Source: CAVSUR01 sp963731285
GTDB taxonomy: Bacteria > Actinomycetota > Actinomycetes > Streptosporangiales > Streptosporangiaceae
Length of the DNA: 64,000 bases
NCBI GenBank assembly: GCA_963731285.1
Contig: CAVSUR010000009.1
Location: 1-64,000, forward strand
Direction: 5' to 3'
Shown here: piece by piece, positions 9,003 to 16,846 of the stretch
Position numbering within the stretch: position 1 is the stretch's first letter
How the letters are laid out: each line of letters begins with the position of its first letter
Translations under genes and position numbers: made by a program
Notes under the pieces: model-generated
Databases searched by the model: none
What the model was told of the DNA's origin: nothing
Seen by the model: the letters and a program-made list of their open reading frames with translations, nothing else

Positions 9003-9840
9003 GCTCCTCATCATGCATGGGAGCGTCTGCCCCCGTCAACTCAATTCTCAGCGTTTCGGGCTCTACCTCGCCAGTCTCCGGATTTGCGGGTCTGATCGAT
9101 ACCTCTGTCTCACCATCCAACTCCGTAGAGTAAACTGACTCTACTATTTCTCCATCAATGGGCCGCTCACCTACAGAAACCCCGTTGCCATATCCGCGGT
9201 TTACGTGATCTAGCAGCTCTCTGACGATTTGCGAATCAGTTGTTACGCCTACATCGGAGCGTAGCGTGAGGTCAGCCGCAGAAAGGTTTGCACCAGCTAT
9301 TAGACGTTCCAGGTCAGGCCTACCCTCATAATTCGGATTCGGTGGGCGAAGGGTGAATCTCATTTGTGTGACTCTGGTAACAGTTGAGCGCCACTCATCA
9401 AAAGACATATGCGAACGAGCCGTCTCAATGCGCCAATCTTGGTCACTGGCATCCCTAAGTATTCCGCGCATGGCGCCAATAAATGATGTTACGCGGATAT
9501 CTTGCCCTCTAGTTTGAAAAACCAGACTAAGATCAGTCAGGTGAATAGCGAATGGTGATGCTACCCCTGCCGGGGTACGAGCCTCTTCGAAGTCCTTTCG
9601 ATCCTCATTCCAGAGATCAGCCGTTCCGCTACCCTCGAATCCAAGGCGACCATAGAGAATGTCATCCTCGATCGCCGTTCTTCCTACATGCCATGTTCGC
9701 TGGTAACGCTCGGTGCTAGCGCCGGGGACGAGAAGACTAACTAGCTCGGTACCTGATGACTCCTGAAACAACGATGGTTGTACAGGTGGAATGATTTGGG
9801 CTCGTGCTATCTTACCCGTGTTTCGAGTCCTCGGCGGCAT
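8995..9840 (-). CDS. Soluble protein of unknown family, partner of the four-helix membrane protein
   Basis: A 281-residue protein with no signal peptide or membrane helix; the composition suggests an alpha/beta core (SPFAIHLTDLSLVFQTRG, FTLRPPNPNYEGRPDLERL) and an acidic C-terminal tail. It ends inside the start of the membrane-protein gene, so the two products are coupled. The local base composition is low (the line around 9481-9540 is 40% G+C by count). No homologue comes to mind. It could be a sensor that triggers the membrane partner, as RexA does for RexB; that is an analogy of layout only. Confidence 0.6.
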   Translation of the reverse strand: MPPRTRNTGKIARAQIIPPVQPSLFQESSGTELVSLLVPGASTERYQRTWHVGRTAIEDDILYGRLGFEGSGTADLWNEDRKDFEEARTPAGVASPFAIHLTDLSLVFQTRGQDIRVTSFIGAMRGILRDASDQDWRIETARSHMSFDEWRSTVTRVTQMRFTLRPPNPNYEGRPDLERLIAGANLSAADLTLRSDVGVTTDSQIVRELLDHVNRGYGNGVSVGERPIDGEIVESVYSTELDGETEVSIRPANPETGEVEPETLRIELTGADAPMHDEEHD

Positions 9841-9961
9841 GCGGTGATCTTACGGCGCCTCGGGTCCTTTTGGGACGCAGTCAGTAGTCAGCTGTGCCGC
9901 TATAAGGGCGTTCAAGTGTTATGTGTAAATAGTCACTTTCGGGCTCGTGGGGGATGGTGTC

Positions 9962-11284
9962 ATGACGGAGCAGCGGCGGTGGGAGCAAGCCCGGCTGATT
10001 CCGGTGTCGGGGATCAACGGTGCCGATGAGCAGGAGCGGCGGGGGACTTCGGCCCTGCTGGCGGTGGTTAATTCGGTGCGGGAGTTCGGCCGGGCGGTCA
10101 TCGGCCCGCTGGGCGCTCCGGCTGGGACGCCGATGGCGTTCATCGAGGTGCCGTTCGCGCTGGGGGATAAGAAGGTCCGGCCCGATGGGCTCATCCAGGT
10201 GCGGCGCGGATCCACGGTGTGGACGGCGCTGGTTGAGGTCAAGACCGGCGTGAACGAGCTGAGGGCCGCCCAGGTGGAGGACTACCTGGATGTCGCCCGC
10301 GAGCAGGGCTTTAACGCGGTGCTGACGATCTCCAATCAGCTGGCCGGAGCGCCCGGCGAACATCCCCTCACGGTCGACGGGCGCAGGCTGCGCAAGGTCA
10401 GCTTGCACCATCTGTCGTGGAGCCAGATCCTCACCGAGGCCCTGGTCGCGCAGGCCAACAAGGCGGTCAGCGACCCCGATCAGGCGTGGATGCTCAATGA
10501 GTTCATCCGCTACCTGCAGCACCCCAAATCCGGGGCGGCCGAGTTCGAGGACATGGGCGGTTCGTGGGTGCAGGTCCGCGAGGCGGCTCGCAGCGGTTCC
10601 CTGCGCGCCTCCGATAAGGGCGCGGTTGAGGTCGTGCGGCGCTATGAACAGCTGATCTCCTTCGCGGCGATGCTGATGTGCCGCGAACTCGGAGTGGACG
10701 TGCGCCCGGCCCTGTCCCGCAACGATCTCAAAGATCCCGACCGGCGGCTCCAGGCGGCCACCGCCGCGCTCGCCGACACCGGAATGCTCACCGGAACGTT
10801 GCGCGTCCCGAACGCTGCCGCCCCGATCGACATCTCGACCGACTTGCGGGCCAGCCGGGTCAGCTGCTCCATGACCATCGACGCGCCCGAGGCCGCGCGG
10901 CCCGCGACGCGGGTGAACTGGCTGATCCGCCAGCTGCGCGACAGCAACCCCGGCATCTGCGTCGAGACGATCACCTTGCGCCAGCGCGGCCGCGGAACAG
11001 TCCGCAAGCTCGCCGAGCTGCGCGAGACACCCAAGATCGCCATCGAGGACCCGGCCAAGGAGATCAGGGCGTTCACCGTCTCGCTCTCAGCCAATGCCGG
11101 GACCAAGCGCGGCAAGGGCCGCGGATCCTTTGTCGCCTCCGTCCTGGACAGCGTCGAAACCTTCTACGCCGAAGTCGCCCAGCACATCAAGCCCTGGACC
11201 CCGCCCCCCGTCAAAATCCGCGACGACGAGCCATCCATCACCGACACCCAGCACACACCGGAGATGACAACCACACCGGGGTAG
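9962..11284 (+). CDS. PD-(D/E)XK nuclease-like protein
   Basis: A 440-residue protein. Near residues 70-110 it carries PDG, then ALVEVKTG, then QVEDYLDVAREQGF and VLTISNQL. The spacing fits the PD-(D/E)XK nuclease fold, with Asp, Glu and Lys present. The C-terminal two thirds contain a mixed alpha/beta region and a repeated SxxSCS/SVETFYAEV-type section that I do not recognise. ATG 9962 follows GGGGGA; the in-frame GTG 15 bases upstream is less likely. It sits alone between the AT-rich pair and an att-like repeat. Nuclease activity and a defence role are inference. Confidence 0.65.
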   Translation: MTEQRRWEQARLIPVSGINGADEQERRGTSALLAVVNSVREFGRAVIGPLGAPAGTPMAFIEVPFALGDKKVRPDGLIQVRRGSTVWTALVEVKTGVNELRAAQVEDYLDVAREQGFNAVLTISNQLAGAPGEHPLTVDGRRLRKVSLHHLSWSQILTEALVAQANKAVSDPDQAWMLNEFIRYLQHPKSGAAEFEDMGGSWVQVREAARSGSLRASDKGAVEVVRRYEQLISFAAMLMCRELGVDVRPALSRNDLKDPDRRLQAATAALADTGMLTGTLRVPNAAAPIDISTDLRASRVSCSMTIDAPEAARPATRVNWLIRQLRDSNPGICVETITLRQRGRGTVRKLAELRETPKIAIEDPAKEIRAFTVSLSANAGTKRGKGRGSFVASVLDSVETFYAEVAQHIKPWTPPPVKIRDDEPSITDTQHTPEMTTTPG

Positions 11285-11290
11285 GGGGCG

Positions 11291-11349
11291 GCGTGCCCGA
11301 TCCATGCCCGACGGGACGGCAGGCAAAGGACCGTAACGGTCACTCGCGG
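11291..11349. repeat. Composite att-arm-like motif, copy 1
   Basis: The tandem 11-bp units GCGTGCCCGAT and CCATGCCCGAC (11291-11312) are followed by CGGTCACTCGCGG starting 46 bases after the first unit. The same layout and spacing recur at 16700-16758 and 17637-17695. It is probably an integrase-binding array at the right end of the AICE. Confidence 0.6.
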
Positions 11350-11408
11350 ATAGATGTACAAGCCGCTCTACCTGAGCAATCCCAGCTCCCGCAGACGATC
11401 GAAGAAGT

Positions 11409-11436
11409 CTGATAATGAAGTGGTCATGGTTCGAGC
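11409..11436 (+). other. tRNA-Ile(GAU)-like 3' fragment (possible att scar), degenerate
   Basis: CTGATAA with the 3' anticodon stem and a GGTC variable loop matches tRNA-Ile from the anticodon loop onward, then decays through a GGTTCGAG-like T loop. No 5' half is present. A near copy lies at 12260. Candidate attR of the AICE. Confidence 0.4.
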
Positions 11437-11548
11437 GGAGACGGGCCGACTCTGGCTCAGGCTAACGCCAGTGTGGCCCGAATCGGTGGCAGCATAGACA
11501 AAGCTTAGGACATGCTGAGTTCGGATCTTAAGCTAGTTTAATCAGCAG

Positions 11549-11977
11549 CTATTGGAGTGGATGAACATATAGTGTTATAGCCACCGTCGCCATGATCCCT
11601 GCAACGAAAAAAGCTATATTAGCTCGGAACGAGGCGCGACGGTCTCGTTTCCTTTCATCTGCCAGCTCGCTCTTCATCGCAGTAATGGCAGCATCGGCGC
11701 CGTCGCTGACGGCGGTATCTAGTAGCTTCTTTAGATCATCACTTGCGATAGTTATCTTATCTTTCGCACCGATCCCAGGAGAGACCGGAGCGGGAGGTTC
11801 CACGCTGACCTGAGCCGCAGCTTCAGTTCCTGCCGACTCCATCTGTTGAGGCTCTTCACGTACTAGTTTCTTACGAATTCGCTCGAAATAGACACCAAAG
11901 GCAGAACTAACTAATGTCCCAGCAGTCAAGAGTTCAGGGATGATGTCTACAGCACCCATAAAAAGGAACCATAGCAA
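11549..11977 (-). CDS. Small membrane protein with two terminal helices
   Basis: A 142-residue protein with hydrophobic segments at the N terminus (about residues 1-30) and C terminus (FFVAGIMATVAITLYV). Between them is a charged cytoplasmic or extracytoplasmic stretch with DDLKKLLDTAVSDGADAAI. The DNA is markedly AT-richer than the chromosome around it, like the pair at 8415-9840. The start could also be the Met of MGAVDIIPELL, six residues in. Function unknown; probably accessory-element cargo. Confidence 0.45.
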   Translation of the reverse strand: MLWFLFMGAVDIIPELLTAGTLVSSAFGVYFERIRKKLVREEPQQMESAGTEAAAQVSVEPPAPVSPGIGAKDKITIASDDLKKLLDTAVSDGADAAITAMKSELADERKRDRRASFRANIAFFVAGIMATVAITLYVHPLQ

Positions 11978-12259
11978 ACCGCATGAGTTCTCGGGAGATA
12001 TCTACCGTAACGACCCTAGTACACATCATCCAGCACCAAACTCAGGGGACGTCATCCCAGACGACTGGGCCATCCTGGCACGGTCAGCTTTGCACCTTGC
12101 TGACGGATCCGATGCTCGCCGCCTCTAGGGACGGCCCTACGGCAGCCCTAGGGCGCCCAGGTCAACAGAGGGAAGCACAGGAAAAGTGAGTAGGGCCGTA
12201 CTGTGCAGCTGGCCAGGTCACAGGTTGAAGATCGCTACCCAGGGCGCCGAAACGACACC

Positions 12260-12276
12260 CTGATAAAGAAGTGGTC
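12260..12276 (+). other. tRNA-Ile(GAU)-like fragment, second copy
   Basis: CTGATAAAGAAGTGGTC differs by one base from the fragment at 11409. It stops after the variable loop. The rest of 11978-12354 has no supported gene. Confidence 0.35.
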
Positions 12277-12354
12277 ACCCGCTCTCACAGCCGTCTCACA
12301 GATCTGACCGGATGGCCCTGGACTCAGGCGGACAGTCTAGACACTCAGCAGACC

Positions 12355-12414
12355 CTGACCTGCGGATACGGATCCCGGCGCACTGGCTGGACGTGCTTCA
12401 CTGGTCTACGGATC
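12355..12414 (+). repeat. Att-like repeat with tRNA-Arg anticodon-loop core, copy 1
   Basis: CTGACCTGCGGATACG (12355-12370), GGACGTGC and CTACGGATC (12406-12414) reappear in the same order and spacing at 21695-21755. There the last part continues into a tRNA-Arg(ACG)-like 3' half. Probably a decayed attP or attL. Confidence 0.5.
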
Positions 12415-12437
12415 GGGAAAGCAAGGCGGGGCCTGGC

Positions 12438-12986
12438 TTAGCCACCTGTGTGCGAGGTGTTGCTGCCGTGGTTCAGAGCCTTGGGGAGGCCGAGCTTGGC
12501 GCATGTACCCGGCCTGCCGGGGAAGATAGCGGCCTTGCCGTCTGGCATGGTGCAGGCGATGAGGCGGGGAACTTTGTGGGTGATCGTCGTGTTCGGTTGC
12601 GGCACCATTCCGGGAATGCCCGGCCGCAGGTAGCCCTGCCGGTACAGGGTCGCACAGACGGCCAGCGCATCGGTCACCCGGCCATCCGGGGCACCGGGCC
12701 GGGCAGCCTGGGCGATGGTTGTGTAGTCGTTGCCGTTATCGAGGCTGGCGATGGTGTAGCACCGGGCATCGGTTTTGTTGGTCACTGGCTCGGATTTGAC
12801 GTATGCGATTGCGGCCATCCCGGTGCAGACGACCAGCGCGCCGCTGGCGCCTGCCAGGACCACGGGACGTCGCCACGTGCGGTGTTGCGGCGAGCTGCGC
12901 ACGACCGTTTCCAGCTGCTCCCGCGCCGGGCCGCGGCGGCGGGCGGGCAGGGTCGCGGGGTGATCGTTCTGGTGGTGGCCGTTCAT
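12438..12986 (-). CDS. Membrane-anchored protein coupled to the ECF sigma factor
   Basis: A 182-residue protein with a basic cytoplasmic N terminus (about 40 residues), one membrane segment (PVVLAGASGALVVCTGMAAI) and an extracytoplasmic domain with cysteines (CYTIASLDNGNDY, CATLYRQGY, CTMPDGKAAIFPG, CAKLGLPKA). ATG 12986 lies one base after the sigma-factor stop, so translation is coupled. The layout suggests a sensor or anti-sigma function, but no zinc-binding anti-sigma motif is visible, so that is inference. Confidence 0.6.
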   Translation of the reverse strand: MNGHHQNDHPATLPARRRGPAREQLETVVRSSPQHRTWRRPVVLAGASGALVVCTGMAAIAYVKSEPVTNKTDARCYTIASLDNGNDYTTIAQAARPGAPDGRVTDALAVCATLYRQGYLRPGIPGMVPQPNTTITHKVPRLIACTMPDGKAAIFPGRPGTCAKLGLPKALNHGSNTSHTGG

Positions 12987-12987
12987 G

Positions 12988-13605
12988 TCATGCTCCCTCG
13001 CTGCTGATGGGCCGCTTGGTGCTCGGCGCGGTGCCGGAGTCGTTCGTGTGGGCGGCCTCGCGCAGGTGCTGGCGGGCGCGCGACAGACGCGACCGGACCG
13101 TTCCCTCGGGCAGCCCCATGGCCGCAGCGGCCTGCGCGTAGCTCAGGCCAGCCCAGTCACACAGCGCCAGTACCTCCTGGTCCCTCTGGGGCAGCCCCGC
13201 CAGAGCCCGGAGCAGCTCCCGGACGGCGCGCTCCTGGTCAACCCGGCGGGCGGCGTCTTCGGCCACGTCCGGCTCATCGGCGGCGGGCGGCAGCCGGGCC
13301 AGCAGCCTGCGGTGGCGCCGCAGCGTCCGCTGGGCATTGCGGGTCGCGTTATTCGCCACGGCCAGCAGCCACGGCAGCACCGACTCGCCGCTGAAACGAA
13401 CCTCGGCCCGGCGCCGCCAGGCCTCCAGGAACACCGCCGAGGTCAGATCCTCGGCCAGCGACCAGGAACCCGTCCGCCGGAAGCAATGCGCGTACACCTT
13501 GTCGGCGTGCCGCTCGAACAATTCGCCGAACGCCTCACCGGAGCTTTGCTCCGCAGCCAGCGACCACAAATCCTGATCACTGACCGCCTTCCAGTCGACT
13601 GCCAT
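12988..13605 (-). CDS. ECF-type RNA polymerase sigma factor (sigma-70 family)
   Basis: A 205-residue protein with region 2 (about residues 25-95: FGELFERHADKVYAHCFRR, then LTSAVFLEAWRR) and region 4 (about 130-185: LLRALAGLPQRDQEVLALC, WAGLSYAQAAAAMGLPEGTV). It directs RNA polymerase to a specific regulon, probably a cell-envelope response given the membrane-anchored partner immediately downstream. Length and domain order are typical of ECF factors, and the gene looks intact. It sits among integration scars but has normal chromosomal base composition. Confidence 0.85.
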   Translation of the reverse strand: MAVDWKAVSDQDLWSLAAEQSSGEAFGELFERHADKVYAHCFRRTGSWSLAEDLTSAVFLEAWRRRAEVRFSGESVLPWLLAVANNATRNAQRTLRRHRRLLARLPPAADEPDVAEDAARRVDQERAVRELLRALAGLPQRDQEVLALCDWAGLSYAQAAAAMGLPEGTVRSRLSRARQHLREAAHTNDSGTAPSTKRPISSEGA

Positions 13606-13754
13606 ACCCCACTATGTCCGCCAGGCCCCCTCCAGTTCCCTCCCGGCGGCTGACGCCCAGGATGACCCCCACCAGCAAACAGCAAACCGATCATCAATCA
13701 TGCGCGTCCCAGCGGCAGCGCCGTCCATCCCGTCACGATCTCGAAAGCCGTCCG

Positions 13755-13810
13755 TCGTGTCCGCCGCGTGCCCGATACCTAGGCCCATCAGCGGTCAACT
13801 GCGGTCACTC
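13755..13810. repeat. Composite att-arm-like motif, copy 2
   Basis: TCGTGTCCGCC and GCGTGCCCGAT (11-bp period) are followed by CGGTCAACTGCGG (13792) and CGGTCACTC (13802). The layout is close to the copies at 11291, 16700 and 17638. Confidence 0.5.
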
Positions 13811-13905
13811 ATGGAGTGATCCTGACCACCTGTGACCTGCAGAGCGGCACGTCAGGTGAGCGCCGCCACAACCTTTGCACGCAGGGGTCAGGTGAGAGTC
13901 GCTGG

Positions 13906-13922
13906 GTTACTAACTGAGTGAC
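13906..13922. promoter_or_regulatory. Arm-type integrase site candidate, copy 1
   Basis: GTTACTAACTGAGTGAC lies about 115 bases before the tRNA-Pro-like fragment at 14020. Its counterparts are at 22071 (also about 115 bases before a tRNA-Pro-like fragment) and 59283. Confidence 0.5.
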
Positions 13923-14019
13923 GATGCCAGCAACCGTGGCTGCACACCGGCGGACCGGAGCGGACGATGCCCAGCAGGTCAGCGGCAAGTTGCCGAAGCC
14001 TGATCGCACGCTGACCTGG

Positions 14020-14065
14020 CTTCGGGACGAAGAGGCCGCCGGTTCAAATCCGGCCACCCCGACCC
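14020..14065 (+). other. tRNA-Pro(CGG) 3'-half att scar
   Basis: The match to tRNA-Pro runs from the anticodon loop TTCGGGA (14021) through the stem CGAAG, T arm GCCGG-TTCAAAT-CCGGC and acceptor strand CACCCCG-A-CC. Upstream bases do not form the 5' anticodon stem. This is the typical identity segment of pSAM2-type integration at tRNA-Pro. The integrase remnant follows on the opposite strand. Confidence 0.75.
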
Positions 14066-14073
14066 AGGTCAAC

Positions 14074-14105
14074 GGCCACTCGGATCCATCGCGAGTGGCC
14101 TTTTT
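14074..14105 (+). terminator. Rho-independent terminator after the tRNA-Pro scar
   Basis: The stem GGCCACTC/GAGTGGCC (14074-14081 and 14093-14100) is followed by TTTTT. Confidence 0.8.
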
Positions 14106-14138
14106 CATGTCCGTACAGCAGCGAAGTACAGCAGCGGC

Positions 14139-14813
14139 CTAGGCATCGAGATGCCTGCCGAGGCGCTTGAGCGCCTGGAGCGTCTTAGCGCCGGATACTT
14201 CGGTGTAGACGTTCATCGTCACGTCGATCTGCGCATGCCGCAGGATCCGCATGGCCACCCGCGGGTGCACGTCCAGCGCGGCGAGCAAAGTAGCGCAGGT
14301 GTGCCGCACATCGTGCACGGTGATCTGCCGCACGGCCGCCCTCGCACATCGCGTCTCGAAACGCCGGTTGAAGTTCCGCGGCTCGAAAGGCGTGCCCACC
14401 GTTGTGGTGAACACCAGGCCGGTTTCACTCCACCGCTCCCCCGCGGCCGCGCGTGCTGCGGCCTGGACGCTGGCCCGCAGGTTCAGCCAGGCGCGCACGT
14501 CCCGTAGGGCCAGCCGGTCGAGCCGTTTCGCGCCCGCGCCCCGGCACAATGTAAAGCCGAGTGATCGGCTCGTAGGTGGCGCAGGTCAGCGGCGCATAGC
14601 CCGGCGGGACGACCACCTCGCGCAGCCAATAGGACAGGTAACCAGCCACAGTCGGCGAACTGGTGGCGACTGGGCCACGTTGCGCCGCCGCATGCAGCTC
14701 CAGCCACTTGCCATGGACCTCTTCGCGTGTCTTGCCGTAGGCCCACTTCCGCCGCCGCGCCCCCTCGGGCCTGGTCACCCAGACGTAAGAGGCATAGCCG
14801 TTATGGTAGGGAA
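14139..14813 (-). pseudogene. Tyrosine integrase remnant with large internal deletion
   Basis: 14549-14139 encodes the C-terminal part of a pSAM2/phage-type integrase (VFTTTVGTPFEPRNFNRRF, HDVRHTCATLL, ILRHAQIDVTMNVYTEV with the nucleophilic Tyr). In another frame, 14810-14560 gives the N-terminal arm-binding part (WVTRPEGARRRKWAYGKTRE, VAGYLSYWLREVV). The middle, including the first catalytic Arg, is missing: roughly 180 residues compared with full-length relatives. The 5' end is cut by the GC-rich repeat at 14814. The gene points at the tRNA-Pro scar, the classic int-att arrangement. Confidence 0.8.
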
Positions 14814-14912
14814 AGATCAAGGCGGCGCGCTGCGCGCCGGGTCCGGCGCTCCCCGCGCCGGGCTCTGGCCTTGGCCGAGGGCCCCGCCCGGCGCGTCCGC
14901 GCCGTCCCAGCC
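14814..14912. repeat. GC-rich interspersed repeat, copy 2
   Basis: It starts AAAGATCAAGGCGGCGC just before the core and shares GGGTCCGGCGCTCCCCGC and the downstream GCCGTCCCAGCC with copy 1 (8088-8183). It abuts and truncates the integrase remnant. Confidence 0.7.
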
Positions 14913-15032
14913 GATGCCCCACCTGAGCTGATAGGGAGACCCCGGACCCGGCGACCGCTTCCCGGGATTCGGCGCCTGCGAGAGCGACGAGCCATACCAG
15001 GATGCCTAAAGTGGCTGATTCCCTGGCGGGTA

Positions 15033-16571
15033 TTACGGGAACGGGCGCTGGGCTCCGCAGACCGTCCCCGGTGGCGGGGTGAGCAGATGCATGAGGTAGC
15101 GCACTCGCCATGTGTCGGCGCACCTGCTGGGTAGCCCAAACGGGTGGCCGTAGTCGGCCACGGTGAGCAGCACTGCGTTGCCCAGCAGGCGTTCAGCGTG
15201 CTGGGCGCCGGGGTAGCCGGTGGCCGGGTCGTAGGTGTTGTTGATGAGCAGGATCGGGGTCTTGGTCTTGGCGTTCCACGGGCCGGTGTAGCGCTCGGTG
15301 GCGTGCCCCGGCCAGTTCGCCGCGCAGGGAGCCCACAGCCCCCAGCCGATGAACGGTCCCGCCAGCTTGCTCACGTGCGTGATGTGCCCGATGACCCTGG
15401 GCCACGCGCTGACCGGCTCGCGGGCAGGACCGTCCAGGCACGATATCGCCTGCGTTATCGTCGTCACCCTGGTCAGTGCCGCGGGCGTTCGGGACTGGCG
15501 CGCTGCTGTCTCCAGGGCAGAGGCGTCGCCGCTGGCAGCTGCGTCGAGTTGGCGTGCGTACTGGGGCCAGCTATCGGGGTTGAACAGCGGCGCGCGCGTG
15601 GTCAGCAGCAGGTCGCTGTAGCTGAGCACGCCGGGCGGGTGTGCATGCGGTGCCGGGATCGGCGCGCGGTGCGCCCGCCGGAACAGGTGTGCCACGCGGC
15701 GGGCCACGGTCTGGGGATGGCGGGCGAGCGCGCAGCGAGCCGGGCCTGCGCCCTGGCAGAGCGCCACGAACTGGGCGAAGACGGCGTCGGCTGGCCCGGC
15801 CACGGAGGCGGCCCTCGCCTCTGCGCTCTTCACCCAGGCTGTCGGGTCGATAACGGCGTTGAGCATCATCGCTCGCACCCGGGCCGGGAACAGGTTGGCG
15901 TAGACCTGACCGATCATGGTGCCATAGGACCAGCCGACGTAGGTGAGTTTGCGGTCCCCGACGAGCTGGCGCAGGTAGTTGAGGTCACGGGCGGTGTCCT
16001 CGGTGGAGATGTTGTCCAGCAGCTGCCCACTCACCCGGCCGCACCGGCGGGCCAGCTCGATGACCTTGCGCTCGAAGGCACGCGACTGAGCCGGCGTCGT
16101 CGGGATCTGCACGTCCCGCCAGAACCGCGCCTCGCTCGCCTGGCTGGTGAAGCAGCGCACCGGGTCGCTCCGGTTCGTTCCCCGCGGGTCCCAGCCCACG
16201 AGATTGAATCGGCCGCCACCCCACGCCATGAGCCCAGCAGCAGCAGCCGGATCCCGCACCGTGTCGACGCCGCTTTCGCCCGGCCCGCCGGGGGCGACGA
16301 ACATCGAGCCGATCAGATGTTTCTGATCGGGGGCCAGGCGGCGGGCGACCGCGAGCTTGATGTGCTTGCCGTCCGGCCGGTGCCAGTTCAACGGCACCGA
16401 AACCTTGGCGCACTGCAACTGCTTACCGCAGCTCTTCCAGGCGATCCCGGCCTGCCTGACCGCGGCGACGGCCCCCGCTCCAGAGCCGGCCGCGCTAGCG
16501 GGCGACGCTAACGGCAGCGCTGCAGCCCCCGCCGCGCAGGCCGCGGTGAGCATGAACGCAACTTTGCGCAT
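15033..16571 (-). CDS. Secreted S33-family tripeptidyl aminopeptidase-like hydrolase
   Basis: A 512-residue alpha/beta hydrolase that removes N-terminal peptides outside the cell. A signal peptide (basic start, hydrophobic ACAAGAAALPLASPASA, cleavage near residue 28) is followed by the oxyanion motif GGPGESG, WDPRGTNRS, the nucleophile elbow GWSYG, the acid in NTYDPATGY and the catalytic His in DYGHPFG. A C-terminal TAP-like domain with CADTWRVRYL is present. The length is normal for Streptomyces-type TAP proteins. The flanks are integration scars, but the gene is intact and chromosome-like in composition. Confidence 0.88.
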   Translation of the reverse strand: MRKVAFMLTAACAAGAAALPLASPASAAGSGAGAVAAVRQAGIAWKSCGKQLQCAKVSVPLNWHRPDGKHIKLAVARRLAPDQKHLIGSMFVAPGGPGESGVDTVRDPAAAAGLMAWGGGRFNLVGWDPRGTNRSDPVRCFTSQASEARFWRDVQIPTTPAQSRAFERKVIELARRCGRVSGQLLDNISTEDTARDLNYLRQLVGDRKLTYVGWSYGTMIGQVYANLFPARVRAMMLNAVIDPTAWVKSAEARAASVAGPADAVFAQFVALCQGAGPARCALARHPQTVARRVAHLFRRAHRAPIPAPHAHPPGVLSYSDLLLTTRAPLFNPDSWPQYARQLDAAASGDASALETAARQSRTPAALTRVTTITQAISCLDGPAREPVSAWPRVIGHITHVSKLAGPFIGWGLWAPCAANWPGHATERYTGPWNAKTKTPILLINNTYDPATGYPGAQHAERLLGNAVLLTVADYGHPFGLPSRCADTWRVRYLMHLLTPPPGTVCGAQRPFP

Positions 16572-16699
16572 CCTGGCCCCCGCGCTCGGATGCCCGGTGC
16601 CCCGAGCCTTGGCCTATGCTTGACCAACTGTCCGCTCAACCATGACCAATGTCAACAACCCTGAATAGGGCACCAGTGTGCAGGCGTACCATCACAAGC

Positions 16700-16758
16700 G
16701 CGTGCCCGCCGCGTGCCCGATGAGGCGGTCGGTCACGGACTGTCACGGTCACTCGCGG
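16700..16758. repeat. Composite att-arm-like motif, copy 3
   Basis: GCGTGCCCGCC and GCGTGCCCGAT (16700-16721) are followed by CGGTCACTCGCGG at 16746, exactly 46 bases after the first unit, as at 11291. The rest of 16572-16846 has no supported gene. Confidence 0.6.
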
Positions 16759-16846
16759 ACAGCTCGGCACCAGCCCTCGTTGCGGCCCGGCGGATGACGT
16801 CGGCGGCTGTCGAGGGGAACGGGGAAGTTCCGAGGTCCCTGGATAC

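Larger units (their letters stand above)
1..11435. mobile_element. Actinomycete integrative and conjugative element (AICE), degraded, left end outside the window
   Basis: The leftward order traSA, small zinc-ribbon gene, repSA, xis, int with overlapping stop/start codons is the standard pSAM2-type layout: rolling-circle replication initiator, one-protein double-stranded DNA pump and tyrosine recombinase. Int ends at base 52, so the attachment site is expected at or just left of base 1. The right limit is inferred from the arm-like repeat at 11291 and the tRNA-Ile-like fragment at 11409; a tandem CGTGCC repeat also lies at the left edge (33-53). Cargo sits between about 5.8 and 11.3 kb. Int, rep and tra are all disrupted as read, so the element looks immobile unless the breaks are sequence errors. 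The boundaries are inference. Confidence 0.75.

Noticed and set aside
13809..14108. Short ORF reading GVAGFEPAAS, and similar ORFs at 20163 and 16749
   Set aside because: These are the known spurious translations of tRNA 3' halves, not proteins.
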